A DNA stretch of 64,000 nt. Source: Roseimaritima multifibrata. GTDB lineage: Bacteria; Planctomycetota; Planctomycetia; Pirellulales; Pirellulaceae. Below are positions 9,211 through 16,647 of this stretch, piece by piece (position 1 is the stretch's first letter; every line of letters begins with the position of its first letter). The stretch is from positions 930,001 through 994,000 of the forward strand of contig NZ_CP036262.1 in the NCBI RefSeq assembly GCF_007741495.1, given 5' to 3'. The notes under the pieces were generated by a model. The model searched no databases and was not told the DNA's origin. It saw only the letters and a program-made list of their open reading frames with translations. Position numbers and translations under genes: made by a program.

Positions 9211-9645
9211 ATGTACGTACAACGAAAAAGACGATGCAGCCGTGGCGGTTGTCAGACCCGTGCTGGCCGATGCGGCGTCGTCGCGGTCGAATTCGTATTC
9301 GTGGTCACGATCGCGTTTGTGTTTTTGTTTACCGCGTTTGAATTCTGCCGGGTCGCCATGATTCGGCACACCGTCGACAACGCAGTCTATGAAGCCGCCC
9401 GCAAGGGGATTATCCCGGGCGGAACCAGCGCCGAAGCACAGCAACAGGCTAGAGACATTTTGGAAACGGTAGGAGTCGAAACGGCTGTGGTTAGCATTAC
9501 CCCACCTGTCATCGATCGAACCACCGAAGACGTGACCGTTTCGATTCGAGTTCCATTGGACGCAAATTCGCTGATGCCAATGAATTTTTTCAGAGGCAAA
9601 ATAGTCGAACGGACATTGACCATGCGGCGTGAAGGAACTCGCTAG
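9211..9645 (+). CDS. Second TadE-family pseudopilin
   Basis: A 144-residue protein with a Cys- and Arg-rich leader and the cleavage motif RCGVVAVEFVFVVTIAFVFL: Gly22 and Glu27 stand at exactly the positions seen in the other TadE at 7693. The helix is followed by EFCRVAMIRHTVDNAVYEAA and a short beta-type domain. It is a paralogue rather than a copy, since identity outside the motif is low. It ends the HAMP-TadE-TadG-TadE group; no assembly ATPase (cpaF), platform protein (tadB/tadC) or secretin gene is in the window, so these proteins must use machinery encoded elsewhere. Confidence 0.88.
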   Translation: MYVQRKRRCSRGGCQTRAGRCGVVAVEFVFVVTIAFVFLFTAFEFCRVAMIRHTVDNAVYEAARKGIIPGGTSAEAQQQARDILETVGVETAVVSITPPVIDRTTEDVTVSIRVPLDANSLMPMNFFRGKIVERTLTMRREGTR

Positions 9646-10156
9646 GTTCGGTCTACAACCCGCAGAACGCGAGCCGGGGCGGCCAGAGGGCCTCGGTTAT
9701 GCGAGCATACGGACGGGCAAGATCGTCCCCGTATGTTTCCGCCGGGGCAAGCCAAATTCCAGCTGCTTTGACATCTGCGGGCGGATTTTTTTGCCGACCG
9801 ACGTGAGCCGGCCGGAAAATTCTTTGTGTTTTTTATGCGATTGCAGGACGGTTCGCGCCGTTCCGCTAAAAGAGTCGATGGCATTGGGGGCAAGCCCGTA
9901 CGCCGGAACTTCTTCGCCAGCATGTGAGCCCGTCAGCGAGGGACAACCAGTGCTGTCCAGCACGCTTCGCGTCATGGTTTTCTAACCCGCGAATATCAAT
10001 TCCCTGGGTCGTCAATTCGTTAGATCTGGGATAGGCTGCCGGTAGTTTGAATTCCCTGGCTTAGGATCGCTTTAAAATCCCATCCAGGGACCATTCGGAC
10101 GATTGACGAGGCGCCAGTAGGAGCGCCCCTCTGTAGCCCCACGTTGACCGATTTGC
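9646..10156. other. Intergenic region with hairpin and dispersed repeat copy
   Basis: There is no credible gene in these 511 bases. A hairpin with the outer stem CATACGG (9706-9712) and CCGTATG (9729-9735) lies 60 bases after the last TadE stop; it may end that transcript although no T-run follows directly. Most of the remainder (9751-9891) is a copy of the dispersed palindromic element described separately. The last 260 bases before queA show no recognised motif. Confidence 0.5.
9751..9891 (+). repeat. Dispersed palindromic element, copy 1 (about 141 bp)
   Basis: The left end GCCAAATTCCA and the right end TGGCATTGGGGGC are imperfect inverted repeats of each other. Inside are blocks shared with the copy at 50810-50935: CTTTG.CATCTGCGG at 9766-9780, TTTTTTATGCGATTGC at about 9830-9845, and ACGGTTCGCGCCGTTCCGCT at 9848-9867. 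The right block forms a local stem (ACGG with CCGT). The element lies entirely between genes. Its short length, inverted ends and absence of coding capacity suggest a MITE- or REP-like sequence. Confidence 0.7.
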
Positions 10157-11215
10157 ATGAACGATCACCTGATTGCCAGTTACGATTACGACCTGCCTCG
10201 CGAGCGGATTGCTCAGGAACCGGCCGCGGTCCGTAGTGACGCTCGCCTGATGGTCTTGGATCGCCAGTCCGATTCGGTCGAACACTGCTATATCCGTGAT
10301 CTTCCGGAAATCTTGGCTCACGAAGATACGTTGATCCTGAACAACAGCCGCGTCGTTCCTGCCCGCTTGCTGGGACATCGCACCCGCACCGAAGGCCGCT
10401 GGCAGGGGCTTTACCTCCGCAGTGATCCTGAAACCGGAATCTGGGAAGTCCTTAGCAAGACTCGAGGGCGTTTGCAAATTGGGGAATCGATCACTCTGCA
10501 GGATCGTAAAGCCCTGCCTGGTGTTGAATTGCAAGTCATCGCTCGGACTGAAACCGGGAACCTGCTGGTCAAACCTCTTTCCGAAACCCCCACCTCCGAA
10601 TTGCTTCACCAATTTGGGTGGGTTCCGATTCCACCCTATATCCGCGATGGCCGAATGGTCGACGCCGATGTTCAGGCCTATCAGACGGTTTATGCTCAGC
10701 ATGATGGATCGGTCGCCGCTCCGACCGCGGGCCTGCATTTCACTCAACCGCTTTTGAACGCCCTTGATAAAAAAGGGGTTCGGCGTGCGGAGGTGACTTT
10801 GCATGTTGGAATCGGGACCTTCCGGCCGATTTCGGTTGATCAGCTGGAAGACCATGAAATGCACACCGAGTGGGCTAGCCTGTCCGCTTCCGCAGCAAAA
10901 ACGATCAACGACACGCCCGCCCGCGGCGGCAAACGAATCGCGGTGGGGACAACCAGCGTGCGAACCGTTGAATCTGCAGCCGCCGAAGATGGCACCTTGG
11001 CGGAGTGGAGCGGTCCTTGCAACCTGTTCATCACGCCGGGATATTCGTTTAAAGCGATCGACGGCCTGCTGACTAACTTTCATCTGCCGCGAAGTTCACT
11101 GTTGGTCCTTGTCAGCGCACTGGCTGGTCGCGAACGGATCATGAAAGCCTATCAGGAAGCGATCGATAACGAATATCGTTTCTTCAGCTATGGTGATGCG
11201 ATGTTGATTTTGTAA
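10157..11215 (+). CDS. queA: S-adenosylmethionine:tRNA ribosyltransferase-isomerase QueA
   Basis: A 352-residue protein of normal QueA length. It opens with YDYDLPRERIAQEPA and continues with the family blocks DTLILNNSRVVPARL, VGIGTFRPI, HTEW, VGTTSVRTVE, LFITPGYSFKAIDGLLTNFH and SSLLVLVSALAGRE. QueA transfers the ribosyl part of S-adenosylmethionine to 7-aminomethyl-7-deazaguanine at the wobble position of tRNAs for Asp, Asn, His and Tyr, making epoxyqueuosine in the cytoplasm. The gene heads a co-directional group with the Nudix and cysteine desulfurase genes, 55 bases apart. No tgt or queuosine precursor gene is nearby. Confidence 0.97.
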   Translation: MNDHLIASYDYDLPRERIAQEPAAVRSDARLMVLDRQSDSVEHCYIRDLPEILAHEDTLILNNSRVVPARLLGHRTRTEGRWQGLYLRSDPETGIWEVLSKTRGRLQIGESITLQDRKALPGVELQVIARTETGNLLVKPLSETPTSELLHQFGWVPIPPYIRDGRMVDADVQAYQTVYAQHDGSVAAPTAGLHFTQPLLNALDKKGVRRAEVTLHVGIGTFRPISVDQLEDHEMHTEWASLSASAAKTINDTPARGGKRIAVGTTSVRTVESAAAEDGTLAEWSGPCNLFITPGYSFKAIDGLLTNFHLPRSSLLVLVSALAGRERIMKAYQEAIDNEYRFFSYGDAMLIL

Positions 11216-11270
11216 ATCCGATGTCCCTGCGGATGCTCTCCAACCATTCCTTTTCAATAGCTTAAAATCG

Positions 11271-11888
11271 ATGTCTCCAGTCACCGAAGAACAGATCCTG
11301 GTTATCCCTGCGGCCACCATTGATTCCATCGGCCCCTTTACCGGATTCCAGCCCGATGTGGACCGTTATCTAAAACCGATCCTGGCCAGCGACGAACTCT
11401 CTTTCCGCCCTCGCGGGGCGATGGAGAAAGACCCCTCTTTCAAACAGTTGATCCCCTATGTCGTACTGCAGTGGACGGACGCTGCGGGGGAACCGCATCT
11501 ATTTGCCTACACGCGAGGATCGGGCCAAGGGGAATCACGACTGCACGCGAAACGAAGCGTCGGCATCGGCGGACATATCTCCGCCGAAGATGCTGCCGGT
11601 GGCAGTGAACCCTACCGGACCGGGATGGAACGCGAACTGACGGAAGAGGTTCGAATCGAATCGACTTTTGAAGAAACCTGCGTCGGTTTGATCTATGATC
11701 CTTCGACCGAAGTTGGCGAAGTCCACGTAGGCGTGGTCCATCGATTTGTACTGCAAACCCCTGATGTCCATCCAAACGAAGATGACATTTGCGACACCGG
11801 TTTCGTTTCGCTCTCGCAATTGCGAGCCGAGAAGGATCGCCTGGAGACCTGGTCGCAACTTTGCCTGGATCACCTGTTTAAGGTTTAG
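11271..11888 (+). CDS. Nudix-domain hydrolase
   Basis: A 205-residue cytoplasmic protein. The Nudix box is spread over GGHISAEDAA and MERELTEEVRIE (about residues 100-130): the glycine, the REL.EEV core and the acidic metal ligands are present, with a somewhat longer spacing than the canonical box. Nudix enzymes hydrolyse nucleoside diphosphates linked to another group; the substrate cannot be told from the sequence. Homologues in planctomycetes are often labelled phosphoesterase. The stop is two bases before the next start, so the two genes are probably co-transcribed. Confidence 0.8.
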   Translation: MSPVTEEQILVIPAATIDSIGPFTGFQPDVDRYLKPILASDELSFRPRGAMEKDPSFKQLIPYVVLQWTDAAGEPHLFAYTRGSGQGESRLHAKRSVGIGGHISAEDAAGGSEPYRTGMERELTEEVRIESTFEETCVGLIYDPSTEVGEVHVGVVHRFVLQTPDVHPNEDDICDTGFVSLSQLRAEKDRLETWSQLCLDHLFKV

Positions 11889-11890
11889 CA

Positions 11891-13099
11891 ATGAATGACT
11901 TGATCTATCTGGATCATCATGCAACCACTCCCTGCGATCGACGCGTCGCAGCGGTGGTGCAGCGGATGCTTCTAGAGGATTACGGAAACGCATCCAGCCA
12001 ACATCGATTTGGGCAGAGTGCCGCGGACGCCGTCCATTCTGCAGCCGAAACGATTGCTCAAGCATTGGCAGCGCAAGCCACGGAACTGGTTTTTACCAGT
12101 GGAGCGACCGAAAGCAATTCTTTGGCTTTGCTGGGCGTATGCCAGCACCCTCGCCAAAAGCGACGCAAAATTGTTACGGCTGTAACTGAACATCCCGCGG
12201 TCCTCGATCCGATTCGGCGGCTGGAAGCAGACGGTTTTGTGGTCGAACGGATTGCCCCCTACCCGCAATCGGACCCGAACGTCGGACAGGTTGATGAAGA
12301 GGCAATTCTGAACGCGATCGATGACCAGACGGCCGTGGTCTCGGTCATGCTGGCGAACAACGAAATCGGAACCATTCAGCCGCTGCGACGGGTCGCGGAG
12401 AAATGTCATCAAGTCGGTGCCCTGCTCCACTGCGATGCGACTCAAGCTGTTGGCCGCATCCCGGTTTCGGTCGTGGATTTAGATGTCGACCTGCTGAGTG
12501 CGTCGGCTCACAAATTTTATGGCCCCAAGGGGGTAGGCTTGTTGTACATCCGGCAAACCGGCCGACGTGTTCGCATCCGTCCTCAGATTGAAGGCGGCGG
12601 TCAGCAGCGAGGCTTGCGAAGCGGAACCCTTAACGTGCCCGGGATCGTGGGCATGGGCGAGGCATTGAAATGGGCGGTTGAAGAAATGGATACCGCGACC
12701 TTGCGAATCGCTGGTTTGCGGCAACGCCTATGGGATCGGCTGAAAAGCGGAATCCCTGAATTGGTTCTAAATGGACCATCCATCGCCGACGCCAATACCT
12801 CTATCTCTCCAACCGATTCGGTGCTCCGGCGTTTACACGGAAACCTAAACGTCATGTTTCCACGTGTTGAAGGCGAAGCGCTGATGACGACGGTGCCGAC
12901 GGTCGCCTGCTCAAGCGGTTCGGCCTGCAGTTCCGTCGACCCTGCCCCCAGCCACGTCCTGATGGCAATCGGCTGCAACGAATCGCAAGCCCGCTCAAGC
13001 CTGCGATTTGGGATTGGACGTCCAACCACCGAACAGCAGACTGATGAAGCTGCGGATCGATTGCTGGACGCTTTTCACCGCCTAAGGCAAATGGTTTAA
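11891..13099 (+). CDS. Cysteine desulfurase, NifS/IscS class
   Basis: A 402-residue pyridoxal-phosphate enzyme. The start YLDHHATTP is the family signature; Lys208 in SASAHKFYGPKG binds the cofactor; Cys346 in SSGSACSS is the catalytic cysteine that takes sulfur from L-cysteine as a persulfide. ANNEIGTIQP and RSGTLNVPGIVG are also conserved. It probably supplies sulfur for iron-sulfur clusters or tRNA thiolation. No iscU-like scaffold or iscR regulator is adjacent, and the upstream neighbour is a Nudix gene two bases away, so its dedicated partner is not shown by context. Confidence 0.93.
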   Translation: MNDLIYLDHHATTPCDRRVAAVVQRMLLEDYGNASSQHRFGQSAADAVHSAAETIAQALAAQATELVFTSGATESNSLALLGVCQHPRQKRRKIVTAVTEHPAVLDPIRRLEADGFVVERIAPYPQSDPNVGQVDEEAILNAIDDQTAVVSVMLANNEIGTIQPLRRVAEKCHQVGALLHCDATQAVGRIPVSVVDLDVDLLSASAHKFYGPKGVGLLYIRQTGRRVRIRPQIEGGGQQRGLRSGTLNVPGIVGMGEALKWAVEEMDTATLRIAGLRQRLWDRLKSGIPELVLNGPSIADANTSISPTDSVLRRLHGNLNVMFPRVEGEALMTTVPTVACSSGSACSSVDPAPSHVLMAIGCNESQARSSLRFGIGRPTTEQQTDEAADRLLDAFHRLRQMV

Positions 13100-13317
13100 C
13101 GCAGGGGAATCACTGAATTCGGTTGTTTGCCTGGAACTTGCTATTCAGGTTCCGTTTCTGCAATCGTGCTGGATGCGAGCGGGGGTACCGCTCAAACGAC
13201 GGATCCAGTATCCAGGCTAGTCTCTCGTTGTGTGCTTGTCGGCTATCATACCCCGAAACCCATTTCACTTAATTCTTCTATTCCCTTTACTAGCCGTTTG
13301 CTAAGGAGTCCTCCTCC

Positions 13318-14043
13318 ATGATTGAATTGGGGGTCAATATTGACCATGTGGCAACCGTCCGCCAGGCACGCCGAACTTTCGAACCCGATCCCGTGATTGC
13401 CGCGGCGCTCGCGGAGCAAGGTGGTGCCGACGGCATTACGTTTCACTTGCGCGAAGACCGTCGTCACATTCAAGAGCGCGATGTCGAAGTTTTGATGCAG
13501 ACTGTCACGGTAAAAACCAATCTGGAAATCGCGTGTGATGAAGCAACGGTAAAGATCGCTTGTAAGGCTAAGCCAACTTGGGCGCTGCTGGTTCCGGAAG
13601 GCCGCGATGAAGTGACCACCGAAGGGGGCCTGGATCTGACGACCGACAACGGACGGATCGCCCGCGCGATTGACCAGCTGCGTGAACAGGGGATTCTGGT
13701 CAGCCTGTTCTTGGATCCCGATGTTGCTCAGGTCGAAGCGGCGGCGGCCTTAGGTGTCGATGCCGTTGAACTGCACACGGGGCCTTATGCGAACGCAGGC
13801 CACAAGACTCGCGAGGTCGAGCTTCAGCGATTGGCCAAGTCCAGCGAACTGGCCGTTCAGGCTGGCATGCGTTTCCACGCGGGGCACGGCTTGAATTACG
13901 TCAATGTTCGGCCGGTCGCCGCGTTGCCAGATGTTATCGAGCTGAACATCGGCCACTCGATCGTTTCTCGAGCCGTCATGGTAGGAATGCGAGAAGCCGT
14001 CGCGGAAATGCGACGGCTTCTCGATCTGGTTCGCCCGTTTTAA
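13318..14043 (+). CDS. pdxJ: Pyridoxine 5'-phosphate synthase PdxJ
   Basis: A 241-residue TIM-barrel protein of standard length. Family blocks are [17 protein letters not shown] at the start, [50 protein letters not shown] and FHAGHGLNY. PdxJ condenses 1-deoxyxylulose 5-phosphate with 3-amino-2-oxopropyl phosphate to give pyridoxine 5'-phosphate. Its pathway partner pdxA is at 55542. A strong AAGGAG site precedes the ATG by about ten bases. The last codons encode a perfect 14-bp hairpin, listed separately. Confidence 0.97.
   Translation: MIELGVNIDHVATVRQARRTFEPDPVIAAALAEQGGADGITFHLREDRRHIQERDVEVLMQTVTVKTNLEIACDEATVKIACKAKPTWALLVPEGRDEVTTEGGLDLTTDNGRIARAIDQLREQGILVSLFLDPDVAQVEAAAALGVDAVELHTGPYANAGHKTREVELQRLAKSSELAVQAGMRFHAGHGLNYVNVRPVAALPDVIELNIGHSIVSRAVMVGMREAVAEMRRLLDLVRPF
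13990..14023 (+). terminator. Perfect 14-bp stem-loop inside the 3' end of pdxJ
   Basis: The arm CGAGAAGCCGTCGC (13990-14003) pairs completely with GCGACGGCTTCTCG (14010-14023) around the six-base loop GGAAAT. It lies in the reading frame of pdxJ, ending about 20 bases before the stop codon, and a short TTTT follows at the stop codon. It may act as an imperfect intrinsic terminator or as a 3' mRNA stabiliser. The convergent gene ends 13 bases beyond pdxJ, leaving no room for a separate terminator, which makes a built-in hairpin plausible. The terminator role is inference. Confidence 0.45.
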
Positions 14044-14056
14044 ACAGCGGTTGCTG

Positions 14057-16333
14057 CTATTGCTTTACAACACGGATCGCGTCGGCGTGGACTGTCCCGC
14101 CGGCTCCGTCCGTGCTGAGTGTGACCGAAACTTTCTGGCCTTTCTTCAGTTGCAGTGAGGCCACTTTCGACTCGGAATGCTCCGCAGTCGTCTCGCCCTG
14201 CATGTCGATTCTTTTGGTCCCCTGCTGAGCCTCATCGACGGACCAGGTGACGGGGACCGTGGTGCCACGATTGGGGTGGGGGCAATGAAGCACGATCACG
14301 TCGTACTTTCCGTCCTCGGGGATCGCTGCGGTGAACCGGATCGAGGAATTGGAATCATTCCCTGCGTACCGATAACCGTGGGCGATGAACCCTTTCAGCC
14401 CGGTGCCAACGGTCCATGTTCCACGTTTCTCGGCAGCTTCGTCATCGACGACGATACCTTTCAGCTTGTTGGGGTTCACTCCCTCCATCGGACCACGCGG
14501 CCCGGCGGATGGTTGGACGTCGTCGGGAATGACCATTTCGGAGGAAACGGTTTCGCGGCGCGCGACACCGGGCAGTTTCAGCAGGTCGTCCATTTCGCTC
14601 CAGTAACTCTCGTAGACATCACGAGGCCGACAGGTGTGGTCGATGCAGATCGACGCGGCTTTGCCCACGACTTCTCCCATCATTCCGCAAGTCTTCATCA
14701 CTCGCACGGTTCCCAGTGCTTCGTGCGTCACACTAACGTTACGCCCAGCCATGAACAGGTTGGAAACGTTTCTGGAATAGAAACAGCGATAGGGAACGGG
14801 GTAACCGTAAGAACGGTCCACACGTCGGTCGTGGACCGCGTAGCTGATGAAAGGGTTTTCGGGGAATTTTTTGGAGTACTGTTCCTTTGGGTAATGCAAA
14901 TCGATCGACCAGGTACTGGGCACACATCCGTCGCTAAATTCGTGTTTTTCAACAACGTGATCCTGGGTGAGGACAATGTCTCCCATCAGTCGTCGGCTTT
15001 CACGTGGGCCGCCAATGTATGCCACCCAGGCCAATGTCGCGTTCGGATGCCGCTCGGCTCCATCGCCGTTTTTCATCGCATTAAACGCGCCATAGACGGC
15101 GCGTAGATTCCAGTCGCGAATTGCTTCGGCGCCTCCGATCGGGTTTTTATCAAATCCACTTTCCCAGAACCATTGTCCATGGTGATCGCGAGGGTAAGGG
15201 AAATCCTGCATCGACAGCTGGAGGGCCCACGGGGTTTGCGGGAAGGTTTGCGGTTCCTCTTGTTCTGCCCAAACCCACATGTTGCTCATCCCCATCCGGC
15301 CTTCGGGGGTGACGTCGTAATCGGCGTTGGCCCATTCACCCAGCCAGCCATGCCCTGTGCAGTCTGCAAACAAGGGGGCGGAGAAGCGACGGATTTGTCC
15401 GCTGCGAACGTCAAAGGCATCGACCGACTTGATAATCCCTTCGACCGTCTCTGCCGCGTAAGCGTGGTGATTGAGGAATAGGTCGATGTTCTTTTCGGCT
15501 CGAACCTTTTCTTCTTTTAGGTCGTCAACGAACTCTTCCGCTCGGCCTGGTGATTTGGTCGCATGGTCACAAAACTCTTCGACGATTTCGCCGATCCGTG
15601 GATAGTTGCCTCGCCGAATCAGTCCCATGGCCCAGACTCGAACTTCGCTCGATCCGTTTCCGCCCAGCACGCTTCGGTCTTGAATCAAGGCAACCTTGCA
15701 GCCCATTCTTGCTGCCGACAATGCGGCGGCCGTTCCGGCGTAACCACCGCCGACGACCACTAGGTCATAGGACCGGGATTCAATCGTATCGCCCGTCAGT
15801 CCCAGACGCTCGCGCCGCCAGGAGGACATGACTTCGGCATCGTTCGAGGGCGGGGTTGCATCGGTGCTTAGGTAGATCGCATCGCAGCGTCCATCAAAAC
15901 CGGTCAGGTCGTGCAACGCAATTTTGTGTTCGCCAGCAGCCAGTTTTACCTTGCCACCGGGCTGCCACATCCAATCGGCTCCGCTGGTTCCAAAGGTTGG
16001 TTCCAGAGCTTTCCCGTCGATTTGAACTTGAAATTTCCCCGGTGCCCCGCTCGCTTCCCAGCGTGCGACCCAGTCATAGGTCCTGGTGAAAACGTGGTAC
16101 TCGCCATCTTCTGGTACGCTGAAAGTGGTGGACGCATCGTCGACCGGTTGCCCAAGCCCGTGAGCCAAGAGGTAGGGAGACCCCATGGTCTGGATAAACT
16201 GAGTGTCCAGTTTCCAGCCCCCTTGGTTCTCAAATGCCTCCGCTTCCAGCAGCACATCCGCTGCATTTGTTGAATTTGCCGTCAGGCACGACCAACTGAT
16301 CAAGACAATCCAGCAGTACAAAAGGCGGCACAT
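14057..16333 (-). CDS. Exported FAD-dependent oxidoreductase with golvesin-like C-terminal domain
   Basis: The start is the ATG at 16333; a GTG immediately before it is possible. The product is 758 residues. A signal peptide (about 1-24, ending LTANSTNA) is followed by a beta-rich carbohydrate-binding-like region (about 28-155), then a Rossmann FAD fold beginning SYDLVVVGGGYAGTAAALSA near residue 190 with LGGNGSSEVR. FAD-family blocks include DCTGHGWLGEWA and NLFMAGRNVSVTHEALGT. The C-terminal 110 residues (YRYAGNDSNSSIRFTAAIPE to VHADAIRVV) resemble the golvesin/xanthan-lyase C-terminal domain. The enzyme probably oxidises a sugar or polysaccharide outside the cytoplasm. The substrate is unknown. 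Confidence 0.85.
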   Translation of the reverse strand: MCRLLYCWIVLISWSCLTANSTNAADVLLEAEAFENQGGWKLDTQFIQTMGSPYLLAHGLGQPVDDASTTFSVPEDGEYHVFTRTYDWVARWEASGAPGKFQVQIDGKALEPTFGTSGADWMWQPGGKVKLAAGEHKIALHDLTGFDGRCDAIYLSTDATPPSNDAEVMSSWRRERLGLTGDTIESRSYDLVVVGGGYAGTAAALSAARMGCKVALIQDRSVLGGNGSSEVRVWAMGLIRRGNYPRIGEIVEEFCDHATKSPGRAEEFVDDLKEEKVRAEKNIDLFLNHHAYAAETVEGIIKSVDAFDVRSGQIRRFSAPLFADCTGHGWLGEWANADYDVTPEGRMGMSNMWVWAEQEEPQTFPQTPWALQLSMQDFPYPRDHHGQWFWESGFDKNPIGGAEAIRDWNLRAVYGAFNAMKNGDGAERHPNATLAWVAYIGGPRESRRLMGDIVLTQDHVVEKHEFSDGCVPSTWSIDLHYPKEQYSKKFPENPFISYAVHDRRVDRSYGYPVPYRCFYSRNVSNLFMAGRNVSVTHEALGTVRVMKTCGMMGEVVGKAASICIDHTCRPRDVYESYWSEMDDLLKLPGVARRETVSSEMVIPDDVQPSAGPRGPMEGVNPNKLKGIVVDDEAAEKRGTWTVGTGLKGFIAHGYRYAGNDSNSSIRFTAAIPEDGKYDVIVLHCPHPNRGTTVPVTWSVDEAQQGTKRIDMQGETTAEHSESKVASLQLKKGQKVSVTLSTDGAGGTVHADAIRVVKQ

Positions 16334-16647
16334 CACAGAACCCTAACGTGAAACATGGGGGATTAAAAAGAAACAAGAACCTGTGGCTCATCGTTTCGTT
16401 GGTTTCTCGAATCCCCGATTCTACACGAGACATCGTGTGAGGGGCGGGAACGGGCACTAAAGATGCCAGGACGGGAAACTTGGGACCCTTTTCTTGTCCG
16501 ATGGTCGTGACAGCAAGAATTGAAATCACTAACCTGCCGGTAGGGCGGTGGTGGCTGGCAAACATCCCCTAATTTGGGATCATACGGACAGTTTTCTTAC
16601 CGTTCTGCTAAGAAAGTCGTTGGCATTGGGCGGACGCCGCTACGCTA
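16334..16647. other. Divergent intergenic region carrying a repeat fragment
   Basis: No gene is seen in these 314 bases between the divergent oxidoreductase and hydrolase genes. A small hairpin ATCCC (16564-16568) with GGGAT (16576-16580) is present. The right end, 16600-16632, is a fragment of the dispersed palindromic element. It runs to within 16 bases of the first possible ATG of the hydrolase. Confidence 0.5.
16600..16632 (+). repeat. Dispersed palindromic element, fragment (copy 2)
   Basis: Only the right part is left: CCGTTCTGCTAAGAAAGTCG followed by TTGGCATTGGGCG. It matches the right ends of the copies at 9751-9891 and, on the other strand, at 50810-50935 almost base for base. The left part is missing or unrecognisable. 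Confidence 0.6.

Noticed and set aside
9629-9985. Plus-strand open frame of 118 codons after the second TadE gene
   Set aside because: It is mostly made of the dispersed repeat and a hairpin, with no ribosome-binding site and no known pattern.
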